The translations under genes were made by a program, and so were the position numbers. Below, one piece after another: positions 12,501 to 24,574 of a stretch of 40,977 nucleotides of DNA. The stretch covers positions 1-40,977 of the forward strand of contig QXVZ01008656.1 of NCBI GenBank assembly GCA_008931825.1, given 5' to 3'. The notes beneath the pieces are model-generated. The model had not been told where the DNA came from and ran no database searches. It saw nothing but the letters and a program-made list of their open reading frames with translations. This DNA is from Phallusia fumigata (lineage: Eukaryota; Chordata; Ascidiacea; Phlebobranchia; Ascidiidae). Position 1 is the stretch's first letter. Every line of letters begins with the position of its first letter.

Positions 12501-15500
12501 GTTTATGTCGAGAGGTTTAATAGCGCATGTTACAGTTTACCGTGACTAGAACAAAACAAAAAAACGCGCGATGTATTGACAAAACCCAGACGAAGCTACA
12601 AAACAGCGAAAGGTCGGTTCCCCACAATTGATAGTTAAATTGCCAAAAGTTACCGAACTGTGCAAAAACGTTCTTGCTACTCAACACACTCATTGTGTTT
12701 TCGATGCAAGAATCCTAATTCGTTTAGGAAGCACGGTTCACGCAAGAGCTGTGACCGGAACAGCGTTTTACGCGCCCCCGCTTCGGAACGTTCTCAATAC
12801 TGTGGAACTTGACCGCTGGTTACCGGGCTCTGCTTCACAATGCGCTCATAGTAGCGGGAACTTCGTTGTGCCCTGTTGTTGCTGTACACAGAAATCGAGC
12901 AACGAATAGCGTTATCAATCGCATTTACTGAGAAAACTTGGAGTTGAACATCCAAACCCACACGTCACATCACTTCGGTACGAGTTCCTAGGTGCTGCTG
13001 TACAGTTTATAAACAACATATGAAGGGAAATGGAGGAATTAGCAATCAATCAAGTTTTAAACGGCTAGATACAAACAAAACCAGTACATACCAGCCAAGC
13101 CTTTGCGTGTAAACTGCGTTTACCCTCTGACAATGTAACACAACAGCCGGGTTATACGTTGTATCTTAACGAACCAAAACCAAACGAAATCTCGCGTGAA
13201 ATGGAATTTACGAACCGTTAACTTGTGGTGGTGCCGCTCTACCAGCAGACAAAACAAAACTATGTTCTACTACCTGCCACGACCGCAAGCAAAAAGTTTA
13301 ATTTTCTTTCACCATGTCAAAACAGATCAATCAACGGAATTACTTTCGTCACAAGTTTCACTGATATGGATTGCGCCAAGAAACACGCGAAGGAAAGTCT
13401 TGAACCCACAGACTTCGGGTTCAATGAATATCACGAGCTGATTAATTGCAGCAAGCTCCACACCTCAGCATCGGGCACTCACCTGATCGTCGCGTCCTTA
13501 GACAAGTCTCCGTGTCTGACCACGATGAGTTTCACCGAACCGCAGTTCTCCATCACAGAGCACGATACGGCATCAAACTCTATTGTTGTGTTCAGTCGGA
13601 TAGTGCTAAGAATCTGATCCACTTCTACGCGCTGGGGGCTGGTGGCGGCTATTCCATTTTCGTGGGCTATGTCCGCTAGCTGTATGTCCCAGTCATAAAT
13701 ATACGACAGTTAAAGACAGTTGATAGAGGGTTTAAATGCCACGTTTTCGAACAGATAGCTACAATTCATAAACAAGGTTGGGTTTACATACAGTTCGCAA
13801 CACACACCACAACATGCTTTGGCACATTATCATGCAATAAAACAAGCGCTTACTAGTTTGGCCCCAAAGGCGGCATGCAACATGCGCAAACTGCAAGCAG
13901 ATATTTGATAGCACAACATACGGTAAGGCAATGAAATGTCATTTTGAAACAAAGCCAACACAAATAGATTCACCAGAAGGAGTGCGAGTTGGTGAGTAAA
14001 CGGAGTTACTTTAAAATGGCTGTAACATTGATACACGATCTAGGGGGCATCTACTGAATCAACAACCAGTGGCTGCATGTCTGGTATGACAAAAACATTG
14101 ATAAATGCCGAATCAAACAAGTTACGAAGCACTGACTTCAAGCTGAAAAGTAAGGTCAAGCATGGCATTGTAGGGTGTTTATTAGGGTAATTTTGGTAAC
14201 AATTATCGTAAGTGGCATTTATACAGCAGTGAAGCGACTGTCATAGGGGAGGTATTTGATTGACAGCGCAAAAGGCTGCGTTTCCGCTGTGGGTCGCGCA
14301 AAACGGTGGGAAGTCACGGCGTACTGGGCTCATTGGTAAACCTGACGCCAGCGCACAGCACCCGTAATGGACAAAAAGCAAACTAAACGGCTGATTTGTA
14401 TCCACTATTTTTGTTACAATACCTGTCCAAGGGTGTAACATGAAAGATTTATTCGAAGCTATGGCTAAAAGGTCAACAAGCATTAGCGGGCGTCCGATTA
14501 CACACTTGTGAAAAAATTTGCTTGCGGAAATCGCTTCTAGTCTTGGCAGTGGTGGGCGGGTTGGACATGAATTTTTAACGACGACGGCCTTTCGACTTGT
14601 TTTCGCGGTCGTCGACGAGCCTTGCATCACTTTTACACGGTCGATTGCGGCAAAGTCGTTGCGAAAAAATAGCTTCGGCGATAAGCCCTACGGTTCGTTT
14701 CCCAAAAAAACGCGCATTTATCGCCATTTTTACCGCTAATATTGTGCAAAAATGCACATATAAACAGTCAAATTTAATTGGTGCTGGTTTTACAATAAAA
14801 TCTGTGTTGATTGATTAACAAAGATTCTCTTCCTCTCTAAATGAGTAAGTAATGGGTAGTTTTCAATTATTTCATAGGATGTCTATCATCATTAACTACC
14901 ACAGACACTGTCTGTCAAGATTTAACGTCACACTGCAAATTTAGACCATTAAAATAGAGCGGTTGATTTGCATTGTTTAAAACGCCGGGAGGATTTCCAA
15001 TTAAACCCCGCCTTTTGACCTTGAAGTGTCGAGGTCACACCCTACGTCAGGCTTCCAGTTGTCGAGTAATTTGTCCCTGACGGCGCTTGCTTTGAAAGCG
15101 AAACTTGTTGAAAGGATTCAGCACGTTGCAAGCCAAGCAAACAAAAGTTTTTAGAAAAGCTAAATTCGATTTTGCGCAATTAAGTGGCAAAAGGGCCAAA
15201 GGGGTCACTTAAAAGTAAAATATTGTCACTCAACAACGAACCACTGCCAACCACCCAATCGATTTCAAGTAAAACGCCAGGACCAAATTTTGTTTTGCGA
15301 TTTTCAAAGGTCGTAGGGACCAGGCCATTATGAGCAATGTCTAAAGAAATCGTTGTTTAAACGATTTGAAACGATTTTCCTTACAAACTGAAACGTTTTT
15401 GACGCTGAATGGCACTTTAACTTTAAACAACGATTGAGGAAAGTTATTGTGAAGTGTTTATGGTGGTATAGAACTACACTTCTTTTGATTGACACCAGGG

Positions 15501-18500
15501 GGCATTTTTAAGCAATTTTGATGCAAGAGATGTAAAATTAAACCAAAATATTTCAATAAACTTATCATATTTCAATGCACACATTTGAAACACGTTGCTG
15601 CAAATTGTTGTGTCGCAAAACATTACTTTGCAACCATGCTTGTGTTTACAGTGAAGTNTCAATAAACTTATCATATTTCAATGCACACATTTGAAACACG
15701 TTGCTGCAAATTGTTGTGTCGCAAAACATTACTTTGCAACCATGCTTGTGTTTACAGTGAAGTGGAAGTTTAAAACCGATTTAAACTAAAAAATCGGTCT
15801 ATTAAACACAAACCAATTTTCACCACATCCAGCCTCACAGAAAAAAAAGTATATAAGTGCTTGCTACACAACACAACCAGCAAGCAGAAAAGCGCGGTTT
15901 CTAGTGGGAGCTCGAGAATAGCCTTCGAGTCGAGTCGAGTGCCGCACAGAAGGTTGAGCGATCAAGCCAGTGCCGATAACACCAGTGTAAAGTCCACATG
16001 TGTACAACACCCACAACGACAGCATACAACCAAGGTACAAATCAAATAAACACAGGTACAAGAAAAATAAAGGTTTTGCCAACCTGCGACGTTGATCCAG
16101 AGCGTAGCACCTACATAAAACCACGGTGACAGCATTAAATGCAAGCAATTTGGCGGTGCTCTGGCAGTCGCTGGCGTTTCTTGTATACGCCGCGAGCTAC
16201 CCATAGTTTTGTGTGTAATGTTTATTGCGCGTGTGCGTAAGCGCGACGTAAGTGTGACGCATAAAACCGCGTTGTTATTGCAAGGCCTGTGTGTAAACAA
16301 AAATTAAAATTTCGCGTTTTGACGGCCGGTAGGTGGGTGAGCAGGGGTAAAAAGTTGTCAATGCACAACTTCATATGCCATATTATCAGGTGTGAAATTT
16401 AGAAAAATATTCTACTTATTACAAATTATTCCCTTTTTTCCTCACTCAAACGTGTAAACAAACCGTTAGACCGGAAAATACGTAAAAAAATAAAAACAAT
16501 GTGTCCCCTTGAGGAGGGGCCCCATGATTACAAACCTGGCATGGGATTCAAGGTACACTTCGTCGAGTCGGGTATGACTGACATGGGAAATCACCGAAAA
16601 GTGTCACAAGCTCGTTTGGAACTTAAATGTGTGTTAGTAACTAAAGGATTGTTCACAGTGTTTCAATCACATCGCCACATTTACAAAAGTTAAGTGTCTT
16701 TAAAACCATGAAAAGCCGCAAAACGTGACGAACGATAGCGCTTTGCTTAAACAAGACCGTTGCCAGGTTCATTTTAGAGTCGTGCTGACAATGACAAACT
16801 TCAACGTCGTGTATTGGTTTTACCGCAGTTGCATAACAGCGCAGCTTAAATACACTGCGACCAAACTATTGCACTTTTTATATCACCTGGAGTTGACCTA
16901 CTTTTGAGTAATGTCCAACTGACGTGGCATTTGTGCTCACCTTTTGTGCCCAGCGTAAAGCCTCTGTTTTCAACCAATTAAAATTCATAACGCCGCATTT
17001 GCGCAGAAAGGGCGGGTCTATTGTACGAACCGACATTAACTATGCATGCGAACGCGAACTATTAACGAAAGGGTTGACCTTCTACAGCGAATTAATAATA
17101 GAAGATAGCGAAGAAAAATATTAGACAGACAGGGAACAAACTGCGATGTACAAACAAACGTATTTTATTTTAAGGGTTTTTACTGAAAAGTCATTACATT
17201 TTTGAAGCAACTAAATGTGTACGTGGAATTAACATTGTTACTACATGTTGGCCTGTTGTTTTCTGCAAAGTAAACAAGTTGGTTGTGACGTCTTAAGGGG
17301 AAAAAAATAAAATAAAATTTTCTCCACGGGTTTTATAGGCAGTTAAAGTTTCCCTTTGGCAGACTGTTCATTAATTTGGATGAGAGCTTGGGGTTTTGCT
17401 TCTTCAAAAATTTAATCATGCTGCATAAGGTTGACCTTTCGAATATTTCGTTGAAAACCCGTCTCGTGACCGCACATTGACTGCAGTGGTATTCCGCTAC
17501 CACGCAGGGACATCGCGGCGGGCGATGTTGTCTGTTCAAATCATTTATCGGGGACGTTTATAGCGATATCGAGTCCCTACGGATTTGTACCAGGCATAGT
17601 CGCAAACCCCCTGAGAAACGACGAAGAGACTTAGCGGGGATGAACTGGTCCAGCAGGTCGCGAGGAAGGCAAGTCACGTGACATGAGGGATTCGCATGCA
17701 ACGTTCCTCATGACAAGATTCCTTATGGGTGATGTGTTGCTTCGACGAGACGAAAGTGCAAATGGCCGTGCGCAAACGACTGTGACATTCGCTTGCAGGA
17801 GATTTTGTATCAAACACTCATAATGTTTACGTTCAAAGTAAATGCAGTTTTTGTAGCATTCTGTTTCTAGGGATATGAAATGCAAAACCAAGGCCTCGGA
17901 TCTCCCGTAATCGTTAGACTGTTGTGTTTTTTTGCACTGATACGTTCCCTTCTCCATTTGATTAGGTTTCTACAGGTGTTTAATCTACACGTTTCGTGCG
18001 TACGCTGATGGCATTCGTATGTACATAACGGAAATTGATCAGTTTGCATTCAAACGTGCTAACTTATTACATGACACCCCACTAAAGTTATTTATCAAAC
18101 TGCCGCTTACATTTACAAGTTATAACATACATAAACTCTACAGTAAACAGGAAGCAAAGTCGAGCGTCTACGTTTGCAGGGTGTACCGTCTATTGACACG
18201 ACAATCCATTACTATTATAGATTGCACAAGAGAGGCGCATCCTCAATTCAAGGTCACAGTCTACCTATAGGAAATGCCTTGGACGTAGGCGGGCGCATCA
18301 TACATTAATTATGAGGGTCTCTGGTGCGCAGGTTATATGATCACCGACGACCGGTAATTTTGTCTGAGACCGAAAATCCTTGAAGCTGCCTTTCTCGTGT
18401 AATATTGAACGTGCGTTCAGCTGTTGGGATCGTAAACGACCGCACGTTCAATATAAGTGCCGCCCTAGTGGGGTTCAGTTACGACAGTGATTGAAAGTCC

Positions 18501-21500
18501 GCGCTGTTTTGCGTCAAGTGGGACGCACTTGCGTTTGTGCATCATACACATTGGTGGGTTTCTTCAGTCTATAATATGTTAATACCTGCGTTGTTTATTT
18601 AAGTCGAAATAATGTTGCATGTTGTTGTTGTTGGTACATCCAAACATTTTCGATTAATTTCATTGCGTATCTTAAAGGTATTTGTCGAAATGAAACAGCT
18701 CACAGAAATTCAACCGCAACTGGACGGCGAGGTAAGCTGCAAGGCAAAGTACGTCGCAACGGCATCTGAGTGACATTTACCACAACATTCGAGTGCGGAA
18801 GACACCAACTCACTTCCACACATAGCATGGAGTTCCGCTTCTAACCTATGGAGGCATATTTCAGATCTTAAAGAACTACTTGGATGCCGTTTTATTCTAA
18901 CAGCAGGCGAGAATTGGCTTGTATACATTGGCCTTTGGCAGTGTATGCTTTTCGAACGTAGTGGATGATTTTGCGTTTTCTAATATGCGTCTAAAGGGTT
19001 TAAATGCCACAAACTGACCATCGTGGGCTAAATGGTATGATACAATTACCAGCGATCGAGCTTAAAGCGAATGGCGGTAAGCGACCAATTGAACGCAAGT
19101 GCTGATTTCGCATACAGTGTGCGCCAAACTGGTCTCTGGTCCTACGGATGTTAGCATAGGCAGGCAAATTACCCACAAAGGGGGCAAGCGGACCTTACCT
19201 TTTGCAGGTTCTCGTTGAGACGAGGCTGGATGCGTTGTCCGGCGAACAGGTCACGCGAAGCCTTCACCCTATACCAGGCACGGCTGTGTGGCGTTTCGTC
19301 CTGCAAGTAACAAGGTTTGAGAGCTACAGAGCGATACGGTTTATTGACCTGTGACATTTCGACCATGAAACGCGCATCAGGAGATCAAGCGTTCGTGCGT
19401 CGATTCAGCTACTAACACTGAGACTAAAAACCGTAGTACGTCTTCTTCATTTTACACCGGCGCGTACCACAACTGCGGGTTGTTGCAAACATATATACAC
19501 AGTAACGCAACTATCTATACCTAAACGCTAGGGGCGACCAACCATTGAGTCACAAACCTGTTCGATCACTGACCATGTTAACCCTACTAATAAAGGTTAT
19601 TCAAACTATATGTTTCTAGCAATGGTGAGTAAAGTCAGATACTTTTGTGGAATTAACATTATGTTTGGTATGTTGTAACGACACCTGCAAGAGTATGATG
19701 TATAGATGCAACGTCTTTTCTCCTGGTTACGGGAGTCGAAGCAAATGAATAACGAGCGGTGTGCGGTTCCTTAGCCGCAGGTTGCTAAGTTCCGCTTCAC
19801 AAGGTCACAGGACAAATTACTCAACTTAAACCATAGGAACTGGGTCTTGCAAACCAACATCATAGACTTGCTCCAAAACACTAATTATTTCTTGGCACAA
19901 TAAAACTTACCTGCAATTGCAGTGCGGCGATATTGGAGGCATCATCCTCGCTCAACTTTTCTGGTTTGTCCAAGGTTTTCATGAAAGCGGAAACGACGTC
20001 TTTCATCCGTTCATCCTCCGTGGTGGGCTGTTTCATCAACGCGGTGTCCTCTGCAGCGTTTCCCAGCTCTGTGGAACGCAAATACGTAAAGTTTCCACTC
20101 GAATGACAAGCAAGGGTCTGGTATGATGCGTATAACAGCTCATTTGTCAACTCAAAACTAGGCACGGTGTTTGTTTTAGATAAACAACAAGATGCAGGTC
20201 TTGTCAACTTCTCATAAAGGCGTCGTTATGTTTATGAAGCGGCGTGCTTAACATCAAAGGGTAAGGAGACATGTGTGTAGCAACTGGAAACATAATTTGC
20301 CAAGAGCTGTCAATCGTAACACCTACTAAGCCCTTTTTGAAAGCCCAGGTTCAAGTTAATCATAGGATATAAATTAAATCAATACGAATTCCATTTCTTT
20401 GCAAAGATACAGTGATCAATACACTAAAGCGGAAAACAAATCAATTTTTATCGGCCATAGGCTACCCAAGCTGCATCGTTGTGCAAATTATTGGATAAAA
20501 CAAATTTGAACTGGACTACAAGGTAAGAAAAACACCGAATGACAATTTTTTCAAACTTTTTGTGCATTTTGTAAAGTTTTACTGAAACTTGAAAATATTA
20601 TCCAGCAATTTACCCCAAAAAAAGGTCTGCCAAGAAAGCAGCGTGGGGAGAAATTGCAAAGTAAAAGCGCATAGAAATTGACCAAAGACTTTATCACAAG
20701 AAGTAACATACCGATTTCAAGGCGGTCGTCTTTAACCTTCTTCTGACCGCAATAATCCTTGTCGGCGAGAAACGCCAGCATAACCAGCAAAGGAAAGAAA
20801 GCGAAAGTGATGACCGCCTCCCAAAGTTGAATCTGTGTGTGAACAAAAGCCATGTATATTTAGACTCAACTTTTAGTTTTTTCGGCGAAGCTAAACATAA
20901 GTTTGATATCGAAACAAAGAATGAAATGCGGATATGCGGTCGTCTGAATGGTCAAGAAATGACTCAAACTAGGTTGTTTTGTTGTGGCATTCATTTCCCA
21001 TTGATCGGGGGATTAATAGATGGCGAAGTTTCATATTGTCAATGCAACTGCATTGTTTTCAGGCTGTGCAAAAACAAATGTTGACGCACTTATGCGCAAC
21101 AACTAAGTCTATTTTTGCAAGGTGTTGCACACAGACGCCGGTAAATTGAAATCATAACGGACGACGCACGCAAAAGTTATTGTGGGAAGTTTTGCTTATC
21201 GTCGCTGAATTACTGTGAAATTCTGCAACATCCAAAGCACTACCATACCTACGCGCGGTAGCAAACGGGACAGTAAGGGGATAGTAAACATACAGTTCAA
21301 ATCGTTCACCAGTTAACAACCAATTTTCGCCCTACACCATAAACAGAAAATCAAAGTGTACCTAAAATGTGCTTCAATTGGCGCGAGTGAGTAATATGCA
21401 AAAAAATAGAGCGTTGACAAACAGGAAAAAATATTTTCAGCGTTTTTTAAATATTACACTTTTACACAATCTAATAATTACCCCCACTCCGTCGATTTTA

Positions 21501-23125
21501 AAGGTTGCAAGACAGTAGCTAAAGTGGTTGGAAAAACGTCAATGCCCCGTTTGGTGCACAATAGAAACCGAGCGGCGATCTACACTGCTGCCAGCTTATT
21601 GATGTGACTTATTCGGGCGTTTAACTCGGCCGGGCGGTCGTGAATATAGTTGTAAAGTGCCGGGGGTATAGGACCGAATTTAATGCCGACAGCTCAAAAA
21701 GGGCAAGCGGGTACAATAAGAATGGACGCCGCCAATGGAAACTGTTTGCTTTACCACTGGACTCGTTATGCGTGACTGATGCGATAAATGAACCTACGCA
21801 CTGGAGTCAGTGTTGTGATGTGACGTCAACACACACATTGTGACAGCTCTCGAAGAATGCGGTGAACGCCCAAGGCAAGCACGGACAGGGCATGACCGGA
21901 AAGAGCGATTGTCAGTTTACGATCAACCGATCGATGTTTCGACAAGTGATTTCGACTTGGACTTTTATTTACATAACTTTTGTAACGTCGCGAAGAATTT
22001 CCTTTCCGTTATACATGTTCCAGCCGCCGGTGATGTGATAACGTTCAACGGAGCCCAATACCGCCACAGATGAAAGTAGGGGTTTTAATAACGTTTGTTG
22101 GACGCTATAAAAAATACCTTGTTCTTTGAAGTTCCCAACAAGACGAAGTACAACCAACCGTAGGCGAAAACAGAAAAGAAGGCGGTGATGCAGAAGACCT
22201 TCATTCTCTTTACTCGTCGAACTTCGCCTTCAGGAATTCCCACCACGCACACAGCAATAATTACCATGAGGTTGAAAGATGCAGAACCTACAATGGTGCC
22301 TGTAAAATTGGAAGGGAATGCGATGATTGCAATTGTTGCACCATTGTTGTTGATCAAATTATAAAGCTACGGGCATAAGCATCAATTTGAATACTTGATC
22401 AGAATAAGTGAATAAGATGATTCAAAAAACTTGAAATTTTACCTGGTCCAAGAGCCCCAGCATGAAAGTTATTGGACACAATCTCAATGATGGAAAGTAG
22501 AATCTCGGGGGCTGAGGACCCAAGTGCCATCAGGGTTAGGTTAGCCACTGTGTCATTCCAAACCTTGCTACTTTCACCTGAAAGTCATCAAAACATCAAC
22601 AACAATGTAGTATGCGAAAAAGTGTAAATTGCCACCTTTTGACCCTAAAGAAGTTATTTGGCAACTTTTGTAACACAAAATTCTAAAAATAATGGTTTCA
22701 AAAACACCACACTTGACATTTTAGTTATCACTAATTTTCTGATGTAGATAACAATGATGTTCGTAACTTAAAATAATTTAACTGTGCCATTTTACATTGA
22801 AATGCCCCAAAATAATTGCAAACTTTTTATATCCTTGTCATTGTAGTTACACAAAAAGAAACATTCAAATTGGCATCAGCAAAAGTTTAAAAACTGTGTT
22901 TCCAAAATGTTACACACAGACCTCAGTTGTTTTGCTGGTGATAACTTCAATTGCACACATAAATGTGTCAGCTATAATTGCAACTGCCATAAAGCTCCAT
23001 AACAATCCAATCAGGTATAGAACAGCACGAAACTCGACACTCCATATTGATTCATTGACCAAGGGCAATATAAGGCCAGAGTTACATTTAAAAGTAGCAT
23101 TTAAACAAGTTCCATTCAGTGACAT
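3510..23125 (-). CDS. SLC8A: Na+/Ca2+ exchanger, SLC8 (NCX) family, 16 exons, 812 residues
   Basis: Plasma-membrane antiporter exchanging 3 Na+ for 1 Ca2+. Exons: 23125-22918, 22577-22443, 22299-22118, 20832-20712, 20068-19911, 19300-19199, 13679-13483, 10113-10035, 9668-9494, 8621-8504, 6895-6754, 5972-5894, 5526-5348, 4985-4848, 4700-4515, 3749-3510; all phases match (2439 bp). The alpha-1 repeat has [16 protein letters not shown] (ion-site Glu about 94). The loop begins after [14 protein letters not shown], at the XIP position. CBD1 (about 325-452) contains [10 protein letters not shown] and [17 protein letters not shown]2 (about 453-566) begins [14 protein letters not shown]. The alpha-2 repeat has [14 protein letters not shown] (Asp about 688) and [14 protein letters not shown]. 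The C-terminus [14 protein letters not shown]...GF is typical. Vertebrate NCXs are about 920-970 residues, so the loop is shorter here. The ATG at 23125 follows an in-frame stop. No signal peptide is seen, and an upstream exon cannot be excluded. The donor of exon 1 (T|GTGTGT) is the weakest junction and a micro-exon may be missing there. Only one CBD2 alternative-type exon (6895-6754) was found. Confidence 0.96.
3804..4370. repeat. Direct duplication flanking a single N (4072), probable assembly overlap
   Basis: Sequence 3804-4071 is repeated at 4073-4370 directly after the N at 4072. The copies differ by a few substitutions and an insertion of about 30 bp near 4090-4130. Both lie in the exchanger intron between the 4700-4515 and 3749-3510 exons. 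The position exactly at an N suggests two overlapping haplotype contigs that were abutted, not a biological tandem repeat. Confidence 0.8.
6896..8503. other. Exchanger intron between the two CBD2 exons
   Basis: A 1.6-kb intron within the CBD2-coding part. In vertebrates mutually exclusive exons lie at this place. I looked for a second exon with the same phases (ending AA|A...) and Calx-beta motifs and found none. The sequence at 8027-8043 (CAGTATTTCTCAACCCC) resembles a hAT transposon end, but no partner end was found. Confidence 0.45.
11011..11180. mobile_element. hAT-like MITE, about 170 bp
   Basis: The element starts CAGTGGTTCCCCA and ends TGGGGACCACTG, giving imperfect inverted termini of hAT style. 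The flanking 8-mers TTCAAAGC and TTTTAAGC agree at six of eight positions, as expected for an aged 8-bp hAT target duplication. It has no transposase. A second copy at 11445-11615 belongs to the duplication around the N at 11401, so it is probably the other allele of the same insertion. Confidence 0.6.
11445..11615. mobile_element. hAT-like MITE, second copy (allelic duplicate)
   Basis: Same element as at 11011-11180, with a few substitutions, lying in the repeated block to the right of the N at 11401. It carries the same flanking 8-mers, which supports one insertion represented twice and not two independent insertions. Confidence 0.6.
15553..15763. repeat. 105-bp direct duplication around a single N (15658)
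   Basis: Bases 15553-15657 and 15659-15763 appear identical along their length and are separated only by the N at 15658. Probable unmerged contig-end overlap within the large exchanger intron. Confidence 0.85.
18402..18454. repeat. Perfect 14-bp inverted repeat with 25-nt loop
   Basis: ATATTGAACGTGCG at 18402-18415 pairs exactly with CGCACGTTCAATAT at 18441-18454. It lies deep in an exchanger intron. It could be a small foldback repeat, a protein-binding palindrome or chance; no flanking duplication was seen. Confidence 0.6.
20833..22117. other. Exchanger intron between membrane-domain exons
   Basis: A 1.3-kb intron between the exon ending GTSKNK and the exon beginning IQLWEAV. No repeat, exon or RNA gene was recognised. 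Confidence 0.45.
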
Positions 23126-24574
23126 GTTTGTAATTATGCTGATTTAGTTGGAAGGAAACATCTGTGAGGCAAAAAAAATGGTTAACCTCAAAAAATCAAT
23201 GCAGATTATTATGCTTCCACCACCGTTTACAACTGCTGTGGATAATTATCTCATACCAAGTCAAAACTAAATTAAAGGCTGGCATTCCACTATTTACAAA
23301 ATGCTAACTTCAAGGATGAGTTTGTCTATTGTCGCCAACCTAAACCACTAATTTAAAAAACCTTTATTTTGGCTTCAAAAAACGTGAAGGTTTACTGCAG
23401 ACTCACTATTTTGATTGACGCTAGTTAATAGCCAACAATTTCCTGTGCATTAACAAGCAGGACAGCTCACATTACCAATACAACCGCGCTGCATTTAGTG
23501 CCACTGCGAATCCTGCTGCACATTTTGCAGTTGTAGTTATGTACGTTCGCGCCTTTTTCGTGGGATCGTGCACCTTCATCGCTACGAGCTTACGGATCTT
23601 TTCTGACCACTAGCGGTATACAAACATTAATAATCAATAACACTAACTGCGCTGTGTATTCTATCACCCCGCCAAGAAAAATCTCACTGCAACCACCCTA
23701 GTTGTGTTTACGTATATGTACGGATTATACGACAAAGTAACAAACATCATACGCTTTTTTATCATTTTTAATGAACTAATTAAAATACTGTGGCGGCCGG
23801 TTGATATACACATATTTTTTACATGGTTAGTTGGTTACCAAATAATGTAGGTCTAATGCAACAGAACTTCGAACACAAATAACAACGTCTTTGGCAGCAC
23901 ACAACAAGACGGTAAAAAGATAATACAAAATAAAATAGCAGCTGCATTGTAACACCGATACGCCTGTGTTTTCTGCTAAGCTCGCCTTCATTTCAATTTA
24001 TAAATAGTAAAATATAAAATGCAAAGAGGAAGTCATTAGAATTTATTCTGTTTTCGGAGGACAAGTTACTAGTCATCATTCAAAACGAGTACGTTTAGTA
24101 AGCCCATACAGACGCATGAAGATGTAACTTGAAGAATAAAGCAAAATATGTTTCCAAAATTTCACATTGGCAATATTTCCCTAAACAGCTAAATTATTCG
24201 GTTTAAGGTCAATGCCAGAAACATGTCTGTCAATCGTTCGGAGCAAATAAAATATAATTAGAGGTCATTTTCTGCTACATTTTTCTGTCCCGCTATTTCA
24301 GCGATAGTTTGACAATTCTGGTTTTGTTTCACCTAAATTTGTAAATCTAATAAATCAACGAATCAACCAATGTAAACAATACCGCCGCCATATATATTTT
24401 TGTGTAAAGCTTTACAAAAGTTCAGCAGACAGCAAGCACAGTTGTATTTACAGTGTAAACAAACACTACACAGGACAGCAATACAAGCCGTCGCATCCAC
24501 ACAGACAAGGCTGGCAGTTGGAAAGTAAACAGTTAGCGACTTATTTGTTGGCGATAGGTCACAAAGAGATAATC
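23126..24574. other. Intergenic: exchanger 5' side and nebulin-repeat gene 3' side
   Basis: About 1.45 kb separating two minus-strand genes. The exchanger promoter and any non-coding or signal-peptide first exon should lie in the part nearest 23126. I looked there for a hydrophobic leader exon and found none that is convincing. The part near 24574 must contain the 3' UTR of the nebulin-repeat gene. Confidence 0.45.

Larger units (their letters stand above)
10114..13482. other. Exchanger intron within CBD1
   Basis: A 3.4-kb intron holding a hAT-like MITE and its post-N copy (listed separately). Several open frames of 60-130 codons occur on both strands, but none shows a known motif, a biased composition or flanking splice signals that fit the gene. 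Confidence 0.5.
13680..19198. other. Largest exchanger intron, 5.5 kb, upstream of CBD1
   Basis: Holds the 105-bp duplication around the N at 15658 and a 14-bp-stem hairpin at 18402-18454. At 15848-15857 there is a TATA-like AGTATATAAG on the plus strand, with AATAAA motifs about 190-220 bp downstream, but no open reading frame of note follows. I saw no coding exon matching the exchanger or any other family. Confidence 0.5.

Noticed and set aside
12628..12909. 93-codon plus-strand open frame in an exchanger intron
   Set aside because: No motif, no biased composition and no flanking splice or promoter evidence; length is compatible with chance.
15848..16070. TATA-like AGTATATAAG followed by AATAAA motifs, considered as a small intronic gene
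   Set aside because: No coding frame with an ATG or structured RNA was recognised; both motifs are common by chance in AT-rich DNA.
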